A stretch of DNA of 64,000 nt. Origin: Megascapheus bottae. Its lineage: Eukaryota; Chordata; Mammalia; Rodentia; Geomyidae. The first letter of the stretch is position 1; the number at the start of each line of letters is the position of its first letter. Position numbers and translations under genes: made by a program. Below, one piece after another: positions 50,771-63,267 of this stretch. The DNA lies in contig JANJXV010000024.1 in NCBI GenBank assembly GCA_024803745.1, positions 18,423,927 to 18,487,926 of the forward strand, given 5' to 3'. Below the pieces are notes generated by a model. It was not told where the DNA came from. It made no database searches and saw only the letters and a list, made by a program, of their open reading frames with translations.

Positions 50771-50789
50771 TTTTTCTTTCTTTCTTTCG
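50718..50789. repeat. (TTTC)n microsatellite
   Basis: About 72 bp of near-pure ttct units in the T-tail position of the next reverse SINE. Confidence 0.97.
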
Positions 50790-50790
50790 C

Positions 50791-50830
50791 TTCAGGCTTG
50801 AACTCAAGGCTTTGGAGCTGTTTCTGAGAT

Positions 50831-50861
<31 letters not shown>

Positions 50862-51035
50862 AGGCTAGTGATCTACCACTTTGAGCCACTGCACCACTTC
50901 TGGTTTTCTGGTGGTCAATCGGAAATAAGAGTCTCACGGACTTTATCGCCTGGGCTAGTTTGAACTGCAATTCTCAGTTCTCAGCCTCCTGAGTAGCTAA
51001 GATTATGGATGTAAGCCAGCGGCACTTGGTGACAA
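50791..51035 (-). repeat. B1-headed composite SINE with internal (GTT)n expansion
   Basis: Reverse copy interrupted at 50831-50859 by about nine ttg units, placed where the consensus has the pyrimidine-rich part of the tRNA-like tail. Confidence 0.88.
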
Positions 51036-51225
51036 ATTTTTTTTCCAGTCCTGGGACTTGAACTCAGGACCTGAGCACTGTCCTTGAGCCTTCTCAAGGC
51101 TAGTGCTCCACCACTTGAGCCACAGCACCACTTCTGGCTTTTTTTCTATGTATGTGGTACTGAGGAATCGAACCTGGGTCAGTGCATGCTAGGCAAGCAC
51201 TCTACCACGAGGCCAAACTCCTGGC
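51036..51225 (-). repeat. Dimeric ID-like SINE
   Basis: Full-length reverse copy directly adjoining the composite SINE at 50791-51035. It runs from ccagtcctgggacttgaac to gccaaactcctggcctg. Confidence 0.93.
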
Positions 51226-51391
51226 CTGACTAATAGTTTTTGAGACCCTCCATCTTAACCAATGAAAAAGCTGGGCATAGTACAACTAATCTCATATTTA
51301 CGTATCAGACCAAATATGTAAATAAGAACAAGATTATATTAAAGGAAATAATTTAAGCTAAAAAAAACTGGACACATGGCTCAAAAGATAT

Positions 51392-51693
51392 AGTCCCTTA
51401 GGCTAGGCCTGTGGCCTAGTGGTAGAGTGCTTGCCTAGCATGCAGAAAACCCTGGGTTCAATTCCTCAGTACTAGATACACAGAAGAAGCTGGAAGTGGT
51501 GCTGTGGCTCAGTGGTAGAGCACTATTCTTTTTTTTTTTAACTGTATTTTTTTTGTCTTTTCTTTTTTGGCACTGGGGATCGAACCCAGGACGTTGCACT
51601 TCCTAGGCAAGCGCTTTGCCATTGAGCTACATCCCAGCCCAAGCACTATTCTTGAGAAAGCTCAAGGCTCTAAGTTCAAGCCCCAGTACTGGC
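51392..51693 (+). repeat. Dimeric ID-like SINE interrupted by an ID element
   Basis: The first monomer (ggcctagtggtagagtgc) and second monomer (gctgtggctcagtggtagag ... gttcaagccccagtactgg) are split by the 111-bp nested insert at 51531-51641. Confidence 0.93.
51531..51641 (-). repeat. Nested ID element with perfect target duplication
   Basis: A reverse ID monomer (cactggggatcgaacccagg, cattgagctacatcccagcc) with a T-rich tail. Direct repeats agcactattctt at 51519-51530 and 51642-51653 prove insertion into the older dimeric SINE. Confidence 0.94.
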
Positions 51694-53952
51694 AAAAAAA
51701 AAAGAGAGAGAGAATTAGATTCCAGCCTAGAAAGTATTGAGTGGTTCAGACCACATACTGCCCCTCCCCAGAACAAAGAATAAAGAAGCCGTGATGCCTA
51801 AGACCTCTATATTGCCTCATGAGAAGTAGACAGTAATATCCTATGTAACCTGCTACACAGATGCACATATTCCCTTCCAGTGGGTACCCACCAAGACTGG
51901 GCACTTGACTAAAGAGTTCAAACCAAGTCAGGCACCATACAAAGGTCATTTTGCAGGCCACTTCCATTCTGCTCTTCCCCTTCTCAAAATACAGCTATGA
52001 CCCGCTCTTAGCTTCTTTTCCCTCAAGGCTCAGGGCCAGAGCTTCTTTCAGCTTCTACTTTTGTTATTTATGCTTGTTGGTTTCCAACAGCCTCCCAGTG
52101 TGAAGTCCCCATGAATAGAGAGAGGATCACATAACAGAATCATAACCACAAATAATTTCCATTGTACTGGAGATGCAAAGCATGAATATTTATTTTTAAG
52201 CCAGGCAATACACCCAAGGGTAGCTATTATGCAAACATTATTAGGAACAAGGCTCACTTCTCTCTCTTGATTAATGTCCTTTGCTATGAAGACTGTTGTT
52301 TAAGATTTCCTCTGCATAAAGACAGCCTGAAGCCATTAATATTCCACCCCCAACCACAAACTTCTGAAAGATCAAGCTGAAAACAAATAATGAGCTGTTA
52401 TGATTACAGTATTATTCCTTATTTCATAAGCTCTGAGTATTCCTTTATGGCCTTTTCAAAACTATTTCACACAAAAAATAAATAAATGAATAAAACAATG
52501 CTTCAACTTTCCCAAAGTGAGAGAAGTCAAATTGTTGCTAGGATATATAAAGGTTGAGTAAAAGAAGAATACATTCCTGGAAAATAAATTGTATAAACAT
52601 ATGCACAGTTAGACAGGAATGGGACAGGCTAGAGAATTGAGAAATGAGCTACTTTTAGAGGCTACAATTGGAACCAGTCTGCAGGAAACAGTTTACTTTT
52701 CCTCCTATGTCTAAACGTTTATACAAATGTTGTCCCTTATGTATCCTAAAACAGAAAGCAGAGCCTTCCAGGAGAGAATTGCCATTCCCCTTCTCATGGC
52801 TCATCTTCATCAAGTCTGGCCTACATAAGATCTGGATAGGTGACCCTCCTTATAAAAGGAGAATCTGGGAAGGGGAGAAGAAGGGCAATGATTTAGAGGT
52901 TTGTGTCCCCCCCATCAAATTCATGTTGACACTCCCCATGGTGTGGGGGTTACTTAGAAGGGGGACCTTTGGGACATCATTAATAAGGTCTCCACCTTCA
53001 CAAAAAAGATCAATGCCCTTACAAAGCTTCCTGCCCCATCAATCTTTTCAGCCATATGAGGGCCTAGGAAACATCATCCCTCTTAATTTTTACTGCAGTA
53101 GAACTAAGCAGAAGGCACCATCTTAGAAAGAGCAGAAACCTTTACTAGCCATCAGATCTGCTGGCTCCTTGATCTTGTACTTCTGCGCTTCCAGAAACTA
53201 CCAAAATAAGCTTCTATCGTTTGTACGTTATCAAATTTCCAGTGTTTTGTTCTTGCCAGGCCCTGGGCAAGGCAGTGGAGATACAGCAGTGTAAAATACA
53301 ATCCACAAAGCAGTATGGAAAACAGCACACAAAGCAACATTCAAAACACACTTCCTTCTTTGGCAGATAGTATAATGCATTATGGGGCTTGATAAACAGG
53401 GAGGGACATGTTGCAATCAAGCCTGGATTCAAATCTGGATTTAAGTGAGAGGACAATTAGCAAGCTATGACCCTGGGTGATTTAGTTTACCAAGATTCGG
53501 TTGACTCCTGAAAACTTGTAGATTAAAACTAGCACTGTTTTATAGATAAATTCAATCTACAGTAGAATACCAGGAACTGATGCTTTTGACCTGGCCATTT
53601 TGGACTAAAAGAAATTACAGTTTTAATATTTGTTGCATCATTCTTGTAAAAGAATAGTTTTAGAGCTGTGATGACTGACTTGCTGCTAAAAGTACTTGGG
53701 AATAAAAAACATACAGAACCTGGTAAGGACACATACAAAATATGTCACAAATTTTCATAAATACACTAAAATAACTACATTACTATATACAAAAGTAAAT
53801 TAAAAAATCCTGTGTAATTATGTTTATTTTATAAGATTACTCTTTGAGGCTCAGCTTTTATTTTAAGATTTGAAGTAACAGTCTCTTACCAAAGTAATTT
53901 TATTGCCCTCGGCTCACTAATGGCCACTAGTGTAATAAAGAGTATTGTATAG
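51694..53952. other. DGKI intron sequence
   Basis: No exon or repeat family is recognised. An open frame of 152 codons at 52668-53126 (plus) shows no domain I know and no splice context. Confidence 0.4.
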
Positions 53953-54175
53953 GACAGGCATCTGTGGCTTCATGGCTATAATCCAACCTACTCAGGAGGG
54001 TGAGAACTAAGGATCATGATTCAAAGCCAGCCATGAGACTCTTATCTACAATTAACTACCAAAAATCTGGAAATGGAGCTATGGTTTAAGTGTTAAAACA
54101 TTAGCACTAATCATAAAACCTCAGGCACAGTGCCCAAACCCTGAGTTTAAGTGCAGAACTTCCACCAAAAAAAAG
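53953..54175 (+). repeat. B1-headed composite SINE
   Basis: A diverged sense copy with cctactcaggagggtgagaac, gagactcttatctacaat and a short A-tail. Confidence 0.82.
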
Positions 54176-54189
54176 TATAATACTTTTAC

Positions 54190-54362
54190 TTTTTTTTTTT
54201 TTTTGCCAGCCCTGGACATGAGCTCAGGGCCTGAGCACTGTCCCTGGATTTTCTCAAGGATAGGGCTCTACCACTTGAGTCACAGCACCACTTCTGGCTT
54301 TTTGCTATATATGTGGTACCAAGGAATCAAGCACTCTACCACTAGGCCAAACTCCCGGCCCC
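54190..54362 (-). repeat. Dimeric ID-like SINE with internal deletion
   Basis: A reverse copy lacking about 20 bases in the first monomer: gaggaatcaa is joined to gcactctacc-like sequence. Near-perfect repeats tacttttactttt and tatttttactttt flank it. Confidence 0.88.
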
Positions 54363-54964
54363 CAATATTTTTACTTTTGAAGACATAAACTTTTGGTGGT
54401 TTGGTTTTTGTACAATGTTGATATAGTTTAAGGTTCAACAGAGGAAATAAAAGTCACATAAAGTATTTAAACAAGAGAGACATCATAGACAGACTAAAAT
54501 CTTTTTTGAAATTATGTCTAAGACCTCTGCCTAGTGCACAAAATTTTAAAGTGAAAACCTAAAATGCCAAACAAATAATGGTGTGTGGAGACCTAGGAAA
54601 TGAATTAGTTTGATTCATAATCATAAACCTAGCTAGATTTGGCATATTCTGCATCTTTGTTAATCAATATTGTATGTGCAGGGACAAAACTAGAATTTTA
54701 ACCTATCTCTTCTATGTACTTACATTTCACACCCATCTCTAACATTCTCCTCCCATGGACTTGGGAAGAGACCCTTGAGATGTAAATTGCCCCTTGGGGT
54801 GAAACATCACACTGTAGTGAGCCAAACATTTCCTCCCCTTCTAGGGCCCCCTCCACTCCCGCCACTCTCCCAAGGTCATAATAAGCTGCTTCTTCCCTCT
54901 ATTTTGCTTGAAGACAGATGGCCAGAAATTTAAATCAAATAATCTTAAAACAGAATTTCCTGAG
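54363..54964. other. DGKI intron sequence
   Basis: No feature recognised. Confidence 0.4.
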
Positions 54965-55165
54965 AGCCAGTGTAGTGAATCATGCCTGTAATCTCAACTA
55001 TACAGGACACACAGGTAGGAACATTGCTGCTGGAAACCAGTCTCAAGTAAAATACCGATACTCTATGAGGAAAAGGAATTAAAGTAAAAATGGTTAGGGA
55101 TAAGGCTCAAGTATTACGGTACCTGCCTAGCAAGAACAAGGCTCTGAGTTGAAACCCCAGTAATT
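54965..55165 (+). repeat. B1-headed composite SINE, diverged
   Basis: catgcctgtaatctcaacta and a tail ending ctgagttgaaaccccagtaa. Confidence 0.65.
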
Positions 55166-55285
55166 CCTGAGAAAAATAAGAATTTTGTAATTAGGCAACG
55201 TACAAAATAAATTCTATTTTCAGTTTGAAGCTCCAGCTGTTTCGGGGCCATTGGAAATGAAAAAAAGGACTGTAGTGAAGATAAA

Positions 55286-57585
55286 TGTTGTATCACAATT
55301 CTCTTGATCTAATGATGAGAGACATCATATTTTCCTTTTCTGAATCAATGTTATTTCCGGTTTGGCCACCAGACAGCTTGTACCATCTGCTGCCCAAAGC
55401 CCGCTTCTGCGATACTCATTTCTCAACACAGCTCACCTCTGTTTACCTTATCACACACGTTCTGTTCAGTTCCTCTAGTTGTAAGCAGCCAGCCATGTCC
55501 ACAGGAGCAACACAGTGTGAAGGCTTCGCTCACTGAAACAGAATTTAGTGCAGTCAACCCACATTGCAAAGGTAATCGAACACTCAGTGGTACGGAGAGT
55601 CATGGTGAATTATGCTAATTGGGCATAAATGGGAAGCAGCTCAAGAAAATGACTGTAATTAATATTATTTTACATAGACATGCTGAACAAATCCAAGATG
55701 AGGTGAGAAAAAGCAGAAATTAGATATTTCTCAAGCCCTCTGCATTTTAATCTAGGCTGAGGGGACGTTTTTGACAATCAGGGATAAGATAGATGACAAG
55801 TAATTTCTTCCAATAAAAGCTAACATGCTGGAGTTTTTGAAAAACATAATCCATTAGAAGAGATTTGTGACTGTTCTTGAAATGACATGCGTATCTGTAT
55901 CAATTCCCTCTTATGGCATAGCAAGCCAGCTCAACGCAGTGTCTTCTTAGTGTACAGCAATTACTTAATTTTGCTGAAAAGGGCACATTTGAGGAGAGGT
56001 TCTGCTCCACTGAGAGCTGAGACCCAGTTTCTATCTGGCCACACACATGGCTGCTGTGGTTCGTGTTCTGGGGCTGCCCACAGGCTCCTATGTCTTATTT
56101 ATTGGGGTGGGGGGGGTTATGGCTTGCTTCCCAAAGCAACCATCCCAAAGCAGGCCCAGAGAGGCGTCCAACCTTGGCTTGGAAAGTATGAAGCCCCATC
56201 CCACAGAAGCCCTGCAGCTGCCTCTTGTCGAGGGTGTGGGTTGTACTCACTGGACAAAGTCATCTTACAAGGTGAGTGAGTAGGAAGGGACAATGCTGTC
56301 TACAAAGTGTCACATTTTGCCTTTCTTCTTCTTGCTCCAAGAAAGCATCCTTCACAGAAACAGTTGCCAGTCTTGTTAACACATACCTGCTAAGATAACC
56401 CATGATGGAAAATATGATATTCAATACATTCCTGTAAGTGACCCAGGAGGCAAAGCCTAGGGATTGGAACATTTCTAACACTCAGTAAAAGTTTGCACCG
56501 AACACTCTGACTCAAAACAGCCCCCACTCAAGTGCAAATTGTGTTGTACTTTCCAAAAGCAGGGACATATGCCCTCCTTTCTGAACACTTTGCTTGCAAG
56601 GTGACTGTCCAGTACATCTGACCTGTCTCTCCTTGACTGAAGGAAACCCCTTATTCAGGAAAGGGGCTGTGTACTTTCCAAAGCAAGGTGGCCGCCTCCC
56701 TGGGCCTGCTTTGGGATGGTTGCTTTGGGAATCCAGATACCATTTCCCAATAAAAAAGACCTAAGAAGCCTGTGGGCAGCCCCAGAACATGAACCGGCTG
56801 GCAGCTCACCCCAGTACTCACTCAGCAGCCATGTGTGTGGCCAGATAGAAACTGGGTCTCAGCTCTCAGTGGAGCAGAACCTCTCCTCAAATGTGCCTTT
56901 TTCAGCAAAATTAAGTAATTGCTGTACACTAAGAAGACACTGCGTTGAGCTGGCTTGCTATGCCATAAGAGGGAATTGATACAGATACGCATGTCATTTC
57001 AAGAACAGTCACAAATCTCTTCTAATGGATTATGTTTTCAAAAACTCCAGCATGTTAGCTTTTATTGGAAGAAATTGCTTGTCATCTATCTTATCATTGA
57101 TTGCCAAAAAAGTCCCCTCAGCCTAGATTAAAATGCAGAGGGCTTGAGAAATATCTAATTTCTGCTTTTTCTCACCTCATCTTGGATTTGTTCAGCATGT
57201 CTATGTAAAATAATATTAATTACAGTCATTTTCTTGAGCTGCTTCCCATTTATGCCCAATTAGCATAATTCACCATGACTCTCCGTACCACTGAGTGTTC
57301 GATTACCTTTGCAATGTGGGTTGACTGCACTAAATTCTGTTTCAGTGAGCGAAGCCTTCACACTGTGTTGCTCCTGTGGACATGGCTGGCTGCTTACAAC
57401 TAGAGGAACTGAACAGAACGTGTGTGATAAGGTAAACAGAGGTGAGCTGTGTTGAGTATCGCAGAAGCGGGCTTTGGGCAGCAGATGGTACAAGCTGTCT
57501 GGTGGCCAAACTGGAAATAACATTGATTCAGAAAAGGAAAATATGATGTCTCTCATCATTAGATCAAGAGAATTGTGATATAACA
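55286..57585. repeat. Large 2.3-kb inverted repeat (imperfect palindrome)
   Basis: The plus strand from 55291 (tatcacaattctcttgatct) reappears reverse-complemented ending at 57580. The outer arms 55291-56052 and about 56820-57580 differ by only a handful of substitutions and a 7-base insertion in the left arm near 55416. Moving inward, the left arm lacks about 30 bases present in the right arm (near 56790-56820). Identity then drops, but alignment can be followed to about 56320 and 56535. The central 210 bp do not pair. I recognise no transposase or known repeat in the arms. Matching frames MLYHNSLDLMMRDIIFSFSE occur in both arms only because of the repeat. Confidence 0.95.
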
Positions 57586-57590
57586 TATTC

Positions 57591-57788
57591 TTTTTTTTTT
57601 TTTTTGCCAGTCCTGGGCTTGGGCTCAGTGCGTAAGCACTATCCTTGGACTTTTCAAGGCCAGAGCTCTACCACTTGAACCTCAGCACCATGTCTGACTT
57701 TTTTCCATGTATGTGGTACCGAGGAATTGAACCCAGGTCTTTGTGCATGCTAGGCAAGCGCTCTACCCCTAGGCTACACTCCCGGCCC
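57591..57788 (-). repeat. Dimeric ID-like SINE at the edge of the inverted repeat
   Basis: A near-complete reverse copy. Direct repeats tgtgatataacatattc (57574-57590) and tgtgatataatatattc (57789-57805) overlap the outer end of the right arm, so the SINE entered after or at the palindrome boundary. It has no partner at the left arm. Confidence 0.93.
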
Positions 57789-57805
57789 TGTGATATAATA
57801 TATTC

Positions 57806-60800
57806 TTGAATATAGTCATTATTCTATATTTTCACTGGCATTAGAAGCGTTAGGACTTAAAACAGTCTAATGTACTTCAATTTGCATGTCCCAAGTTCAT
57901 GAAACTTGGGGAGGTTATTTGATTATGATTAGAAAAATCTAAGATCTGTGCTCCTTTTGGATTATGCTTAGTAATCACAGGAGAAACGAAACACTCTATT
58001 TCCATGTCCTAATCATACTTGCAGTCACCAAAAGCCAGTGAACTATTCCTCATACTTTCACTGGAAATAAGTAAATTCCCCACCCTCTGGCTAGCAGCTT
58101 GATCTCCACTGAAAAAGTATGGAATGCAGGGTAAGATTCATATATCTTACATGACTTATCCTTCACTCATCATGGAAAAACACATTAAGTGCCACCGCAG
58201 TCTTTATATTAAAACATCACCTGCGCCAATTCCATTTTACAGCGTGTCACTAGAGAGGGGAGATTGAAGTAGATTTTGTTTTCTCTAATGACAGAGTTTA
58301 ATCCTTAAATTCAATTAGTTCCTGCTAATTGTGCACATGGATGTATATGGGTTTTTTCCATCTGCCACTGCAATCCTTTTGAAGCCCCCATTAGCATGGA
58401 AGAGGTTCTCTGTGTGGAGAAACAACAAACATCTTCAATCTAGTGTTGCATCCTGGCAGCCAGCCTCTCCTCCCTCCACCCCGCTGCCAGAGGAGCCGAC
58501 AGTCCCACTTCTTTCATTCATCCCCTTTGTGTATCTGTTGTGGTGAATTTGTAAGTTGTTTCACATGTTTAAGTTCCATCTCTGCAATAAAGCCACAAGT
58601 TCAGGGATGACGGTTTCTTTCTTCTTTCTTTTAAAAATTCTCTATATTTCAACGATGCTACATATTTCTCTGGAAAACTTTTATGGCACAGGAAATGTAG
58701 AATGTGCTGAATAGTGACTTGGCTGAGTCACAGTAACTTGGTGATTTGCCTGGCTATCTTCGCAATTGAGAAAGACACGTTAGAAAGTAGCCATTCTTGG
58801 AAATCAATTCTAGATTTCCAAAGTTTCACAAATATTCTTGGGAATCTAATGGCCTTTTTTTTTAAATATGGAGGAAAACACGCCTGCAAGACTAGAAATG
58901 TTGATAGTCTATATCAAAGAAGAGTCTTATATCAACTAATGATGCACCAAGGTCAAGTTTATGGGCTAACTAATGTACTTTAAATGCTGGTTAGTGAAAA
59001 CCACCTCATAGACTAAGGGGCTAGTGGAGCACACACATACCTCACATGTAATGACACACATGTCATCACAGTATATGACCCTCGGCCAGCCATGTTAAGT
59101 ATCTACCAGCAATCACAAGGGGGCCAGCAGTTCTTAAAAACATGTTGGACAATATTAATACTTTCTTTAGTGATTAATACCACATTTGGATGTAGTGTGG
59201 GTCAATATAGTTTTAATATAGTACCAATGTCTAATGTGATATCCAAGTAGTCCCTTCAAGCTAGGAAAAATATATTCATTTCTAGCATCAATATTACAGA
59301 AACAACGTTAACTGCACAATAAATATTGTTTGAACAAATAGGGAGGATTTTTTTCTATTTGTAAAAGGTTTTTAATATGATTATACTTCACTAAGTCATG
59401 AACCCAAAGTACTTACAGTACGTAATAACACTGTTTCCCTTTTTAACATTTGAATGATATCTGTTAAATCTAACATTGCAAACTAACTAAGCCATGTGAG
59501 AGATTAAAGAGGAATTCTAGTATTCTCTGAAGGGGCTTTATTCCTGGAATGTTGACAAAACTTCATTTGCATTGACTAACTTTGTTTAGTTTGGCTTTTC
59601 TGACATCCAGTTAATGAACACACACTCCTAAGAGAGAGAGGGGGAATGAGAACACCAGAAAGAGTAAATATTGGATGGCTGTCTCACAGAGCAGGAAGCA
59701 CTCTTGGCTTTTATGGAGAAGTCAAGAGATGATATTGGGGCATCTGCTTTATGTCTCCCCTCTAAATCCTCCCCCCTGCTTGGTCTCCTTGAGTTCATAT
59801 GATGGATTTTAGCAGTGTCCTTCAAACCTCTCAAAGAAACTCAAGTTGAAAAATATGCCTGTATTTCATTCAGTGATAGTTGCAAGCAGATCTGAAAATG
59901 ATGGATGGTTATTGGCTTTGACCAAACTTCAAGACTGCAAGGGGAATGTTGTTCAAAGCAGGGATCCAAGTAAAGAAGAATGTGTTATGGAGCTCAAACA
60001 GATTATACGTTTGTGGGTCACCTGGTATCACAATGCACTTTATCTTATCACTACCTAGCAGAAGCTGTGAACTCTGGAAGAGGAAGGCTTTTTCTTTTCT
60101 TTTCTTTTTCCCTTTTTTTTTTGACAGAGAAGGACAGAGTTAGCTCAAATATCTCCCACTGAGACAAAAGTAAAGGGGGAATCAATATTGTAAAAATCAC
60201 CTTTGGAACCCATGTCTACAGAATTCATATACAGCAGAAATGTGCCATTTTCAGGAAGGATTTCTAGAACACAGACTCAGTGATTGGCATAAAGGTAGAT
60301 AAGAGAATTAGAGTTTGCAAGAAAGTTTTACTAAAACATTAGTTTTGTAATCTGATATATATCATGGTGAATATGCGAGCTATTAATTGGAAGATAGAAA
60401 AATATTTCATTTCAGAAAAGTGAGTTAAGTCTTAATTGTGACTGCAACAGCATGCTAAATTAAGCAACGTCACGCTTTAGAAGCAAGAACGTAAAAACAA
60501 GTCTGAGTATGCGCTAAAGGTAAAATGCCAACTGGTATTCAGTGAGTTAGTATGTCCTCAATGAAAAAATAAAAGATATGTGGAATAAAGCTAGGATGGA
60601 GACTCATCCTGGAGACCCGGGATAGTAGAGACTTAGGAGGATATCATGCCATGGTGGTGGTGACATCAGGTCCTGTTTTCCTAGCATTTCACTGATTGGT
60701 CCAGAGGGATACAGTTTTGGTCTGTCTATCCTATAGGTGTCTGGCTGTGATGAGGAAAAGCATAGAATATCAATTTAGTGTTCTGGAAAAAGGATTGGCC

Positions 60801-61060
60801 ATATGAATGAACTCCTCCAGAGTACTATGTAGAATGAATCTAGCCAATGGAGAGGTGTTGTATGATGCTAGAAAGCAGTACCCAAAATAGACTCAGAAAA
60901 TGAAGACTTGTGTAAGAAATCTGGGGAGGCCTTAAATTGACATCATGGTATTGTAAGAGGGCTAGACTGAGAAATGTTTACCCAGTTTTATACAGAATTG
61001 CACAGATTAGAGTAGGTACAGACTGGGTAAAACAAAACAATAGCCAGAAAAGATGGCTTT
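57806..61060. other. DGKI intron sequence
   Basis: A 3.2-kb stretch free of recognised SINEs apart from a T-rich run at 60090-60122. Homeodomain-like TAATTG/CAATTA sites cluster near 58310-58330. No exon is seen. Confidence 0.4.
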
Positions 61061-61078
61061 TAAATTACTGGGACACTG

Positions 61079-61277
61079 GGGGCCGGGAGTTTGGCCTAGT
61101 GGTTAAAGTGCTTGCCTAGCATTCATGAAGACCCAGGTTCAATTCCTCGCTACCACATACATAGAACAAAGCCAGAAGTGGTGCTGAGGCTCAAGTGGTA
61201 GAGCTCTAGCCTTGAGAAAGTCCAAGGACAGTGCTCAGGCCCTGAGCTTAAGCCCGGCAAATAAATAAATAAATAAA
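61079..61277 (+). repeat. Young dimeric ID-like SINE with 18-bp perfect target duplication
   Basis: Full-length: ggccgggagtttggcctagt, gtgcttgcctagcattcatg, gtggtgctgaggctcaagtg, ggccctgagcttaagcccgg and an (AAAT)n tail. Direct repeats taaattactgggacactg at 61061-61078 and 61278-61295 are identical. Confidence 0.97.
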
Positions 61278-61702
61278 TAAATTACTGGGACACTGAGGGG
61301 AAAGCAAGACATCTAGGAATGATCTCCTAGGCTTTACATGGAACGGTGGCAATGTAATTACTTTGTTACTTGGAATCATGCATGATATAGCAATCATTCT
61401 TTTGCTTAATGCTAGCACTCTACCAAGTATTTCTTTACAAAAGGAAGTCGTCCAGATGAAAACATAAAATAAAATAATTTTTGGAGTAGATGTGGACATT
61501 TCTTATTGTGTATCAGGATTTCTAGCCAGGTGAAAAACAGACAAATGGATAAATGGACTATCTTCAGGTAAAGATCATATAACAGTAACTCCCTCTGTGC
61601 CAGAGTGGCTCCTTGGTTACATTGGAGGATTTTATAACTTAGTTGTGTCATTTTATAAAAGTCATACAGAAACATAATAAGCTTTAAAAAGTAGCCATAC
61701 TT

Positions 61703-61938
61703 CAGCCAGGAGCTGGTAGCTCATGCTTATCAGCTACTCAAGAGGCTGAGATCTGAGAACTGCATTTTGGAGACAGTCCAGGCACAAAAGTCCTTGAGAC
61801 TCTTCTCTCCAATAACTACTAAAAATGATAAAATGCAAGAAGGGAACTATGGCTCAAGTTGTAGAGTACTAGCCTTCAGCACAAAAAGCTTAGGGCCAGT
61901 GCCCAGGCTCTGAGTTCAACCCCAGGATCAGCATATAC
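61703..61938 (+). repeat. B1-headed composite SINE
   Basis: Sense copy with agctactcaagaggctgaga, gagactcttctctccaataa and gagttcaaccccaggatcag. Confidence 0.87.
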
Positions 61939-63267
61939 ACAGAAAATGCAGCCTTATTTCAATTCTTCATTTCTACCATTATGAATCAGTTCTTCAAATA
62001 CCAAAAGTCAAGAATTCATCTTTTCCTTTATAAACAGCAAGGGGATCTATCACAATGGGAATAAACTCTGCTATAAATTGATATGTTGTAGATATAGTGT
62101 TTGATATTCTGCTCCTTTCACTAAACCCCAAATCAAGTAAGCTTTCCTTCTTCAAAACCCTCCCTGATTTCTTCTACTGTCTTATTTTTCAGTATTTTCA
62201 ATACTTTCACTTACTATTTTCTGAGCCCAAAGACAATCTAAGCCATGTCATAGGTGTCATAGATAAGTCTTACTAAAGAGACTTTATAGCCACCTCTATA
62301 GCCGCCTTTACATTCATGCCTTCAGAGACAGATAATTATCACTAGCAAAGAATTCCAAAGAAACCCAAAGGATCAAAAGGACTTTTGGTTACAATAAATA
62401 ATAAGATTTAATAAAAAGGGAATAAGAAGGAATAGTAAGATCAAGACATAGATAAAATATTATAACCAGACTCTGGAAATTCCAAGGTACACTTTTTGTT
62501 TCATTTTGTTTCACATTACTTGTTTTGTTCTTTTATCAGCAATGGAGAATCTACTTTCTGCACAGAAGACTAACCAACAAGAAACATACTTTCCTTTTCA
62601 TTCTTTTTTTTTTTCACACAGCCTTTTGGGCACACCCACCGAGGGCACTGTAAAAGGCCATCTTTTCAGTACATTGGTCACTATGGTTGACCTATCTGCT
62701 TCAACAGGAAACACTATTAATGAGGCTACAGTGGAATTCAAAAATGTGCACTGGAAGTTTCTGTTTGCCAACACTACAGAGTGCATCAGATTTAACAGGG
62801 AACGTTGAATAGAGATACTCAATTATGTGCCAGAGTACAGAATTGCACAGAATACAGCAATGTCTCTATTCAAGCAGGGCTTATAATTAATTAAGAAAAA
62901 CAACACCACCATAAAGGAGGAAAAATTTGGCATACATTGCAAAAAAAATGAGAGAAAGAAAAACAGTAGGTGGATAAGGAAGGAGAAATCATTGGCATTT
63001 GAGATGTCAGGAAAATTCATCATTTTTGCCCTGAGTCTCTGTGGAGGCGTCTCCAAGACACAGAATTAATGCATCCTAAAGAAGGATCTGAATGGAAGAT
63101 TATGAAAGTATCTGTAAGAGGGAGAGTAGGAAGTGGTATCACCACATGGATAAGCAAATACAAGACAGATAAGGTCCAGAGAGGAGCTTGTAATCCAGGA
63201 AGTAAAGTAATTCACTAAAGTAACAATAAGGTAAACCAAAGTGGGGATAAGCTTCAAAAGTGAGCAA
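61939..63267. other. DGKI intron sequence
   Basis: No exon or repeat recognised. Confidence 0.4.

Noticed and set aside
52668..53126. 152-codon plus-strand frame
   Set aside because: No recognised domain, no promoter or splice context, and antisense within a DGKI intron; chance frames of this size occur in 64 kb.
55285..57586. Matching protein frames in both arms as a duplicated gene
   Set aside because: The similarity follows from the inverted repeat. The frames lack homology to anything I know, and one arm has a 7-base shift that breaks the match.
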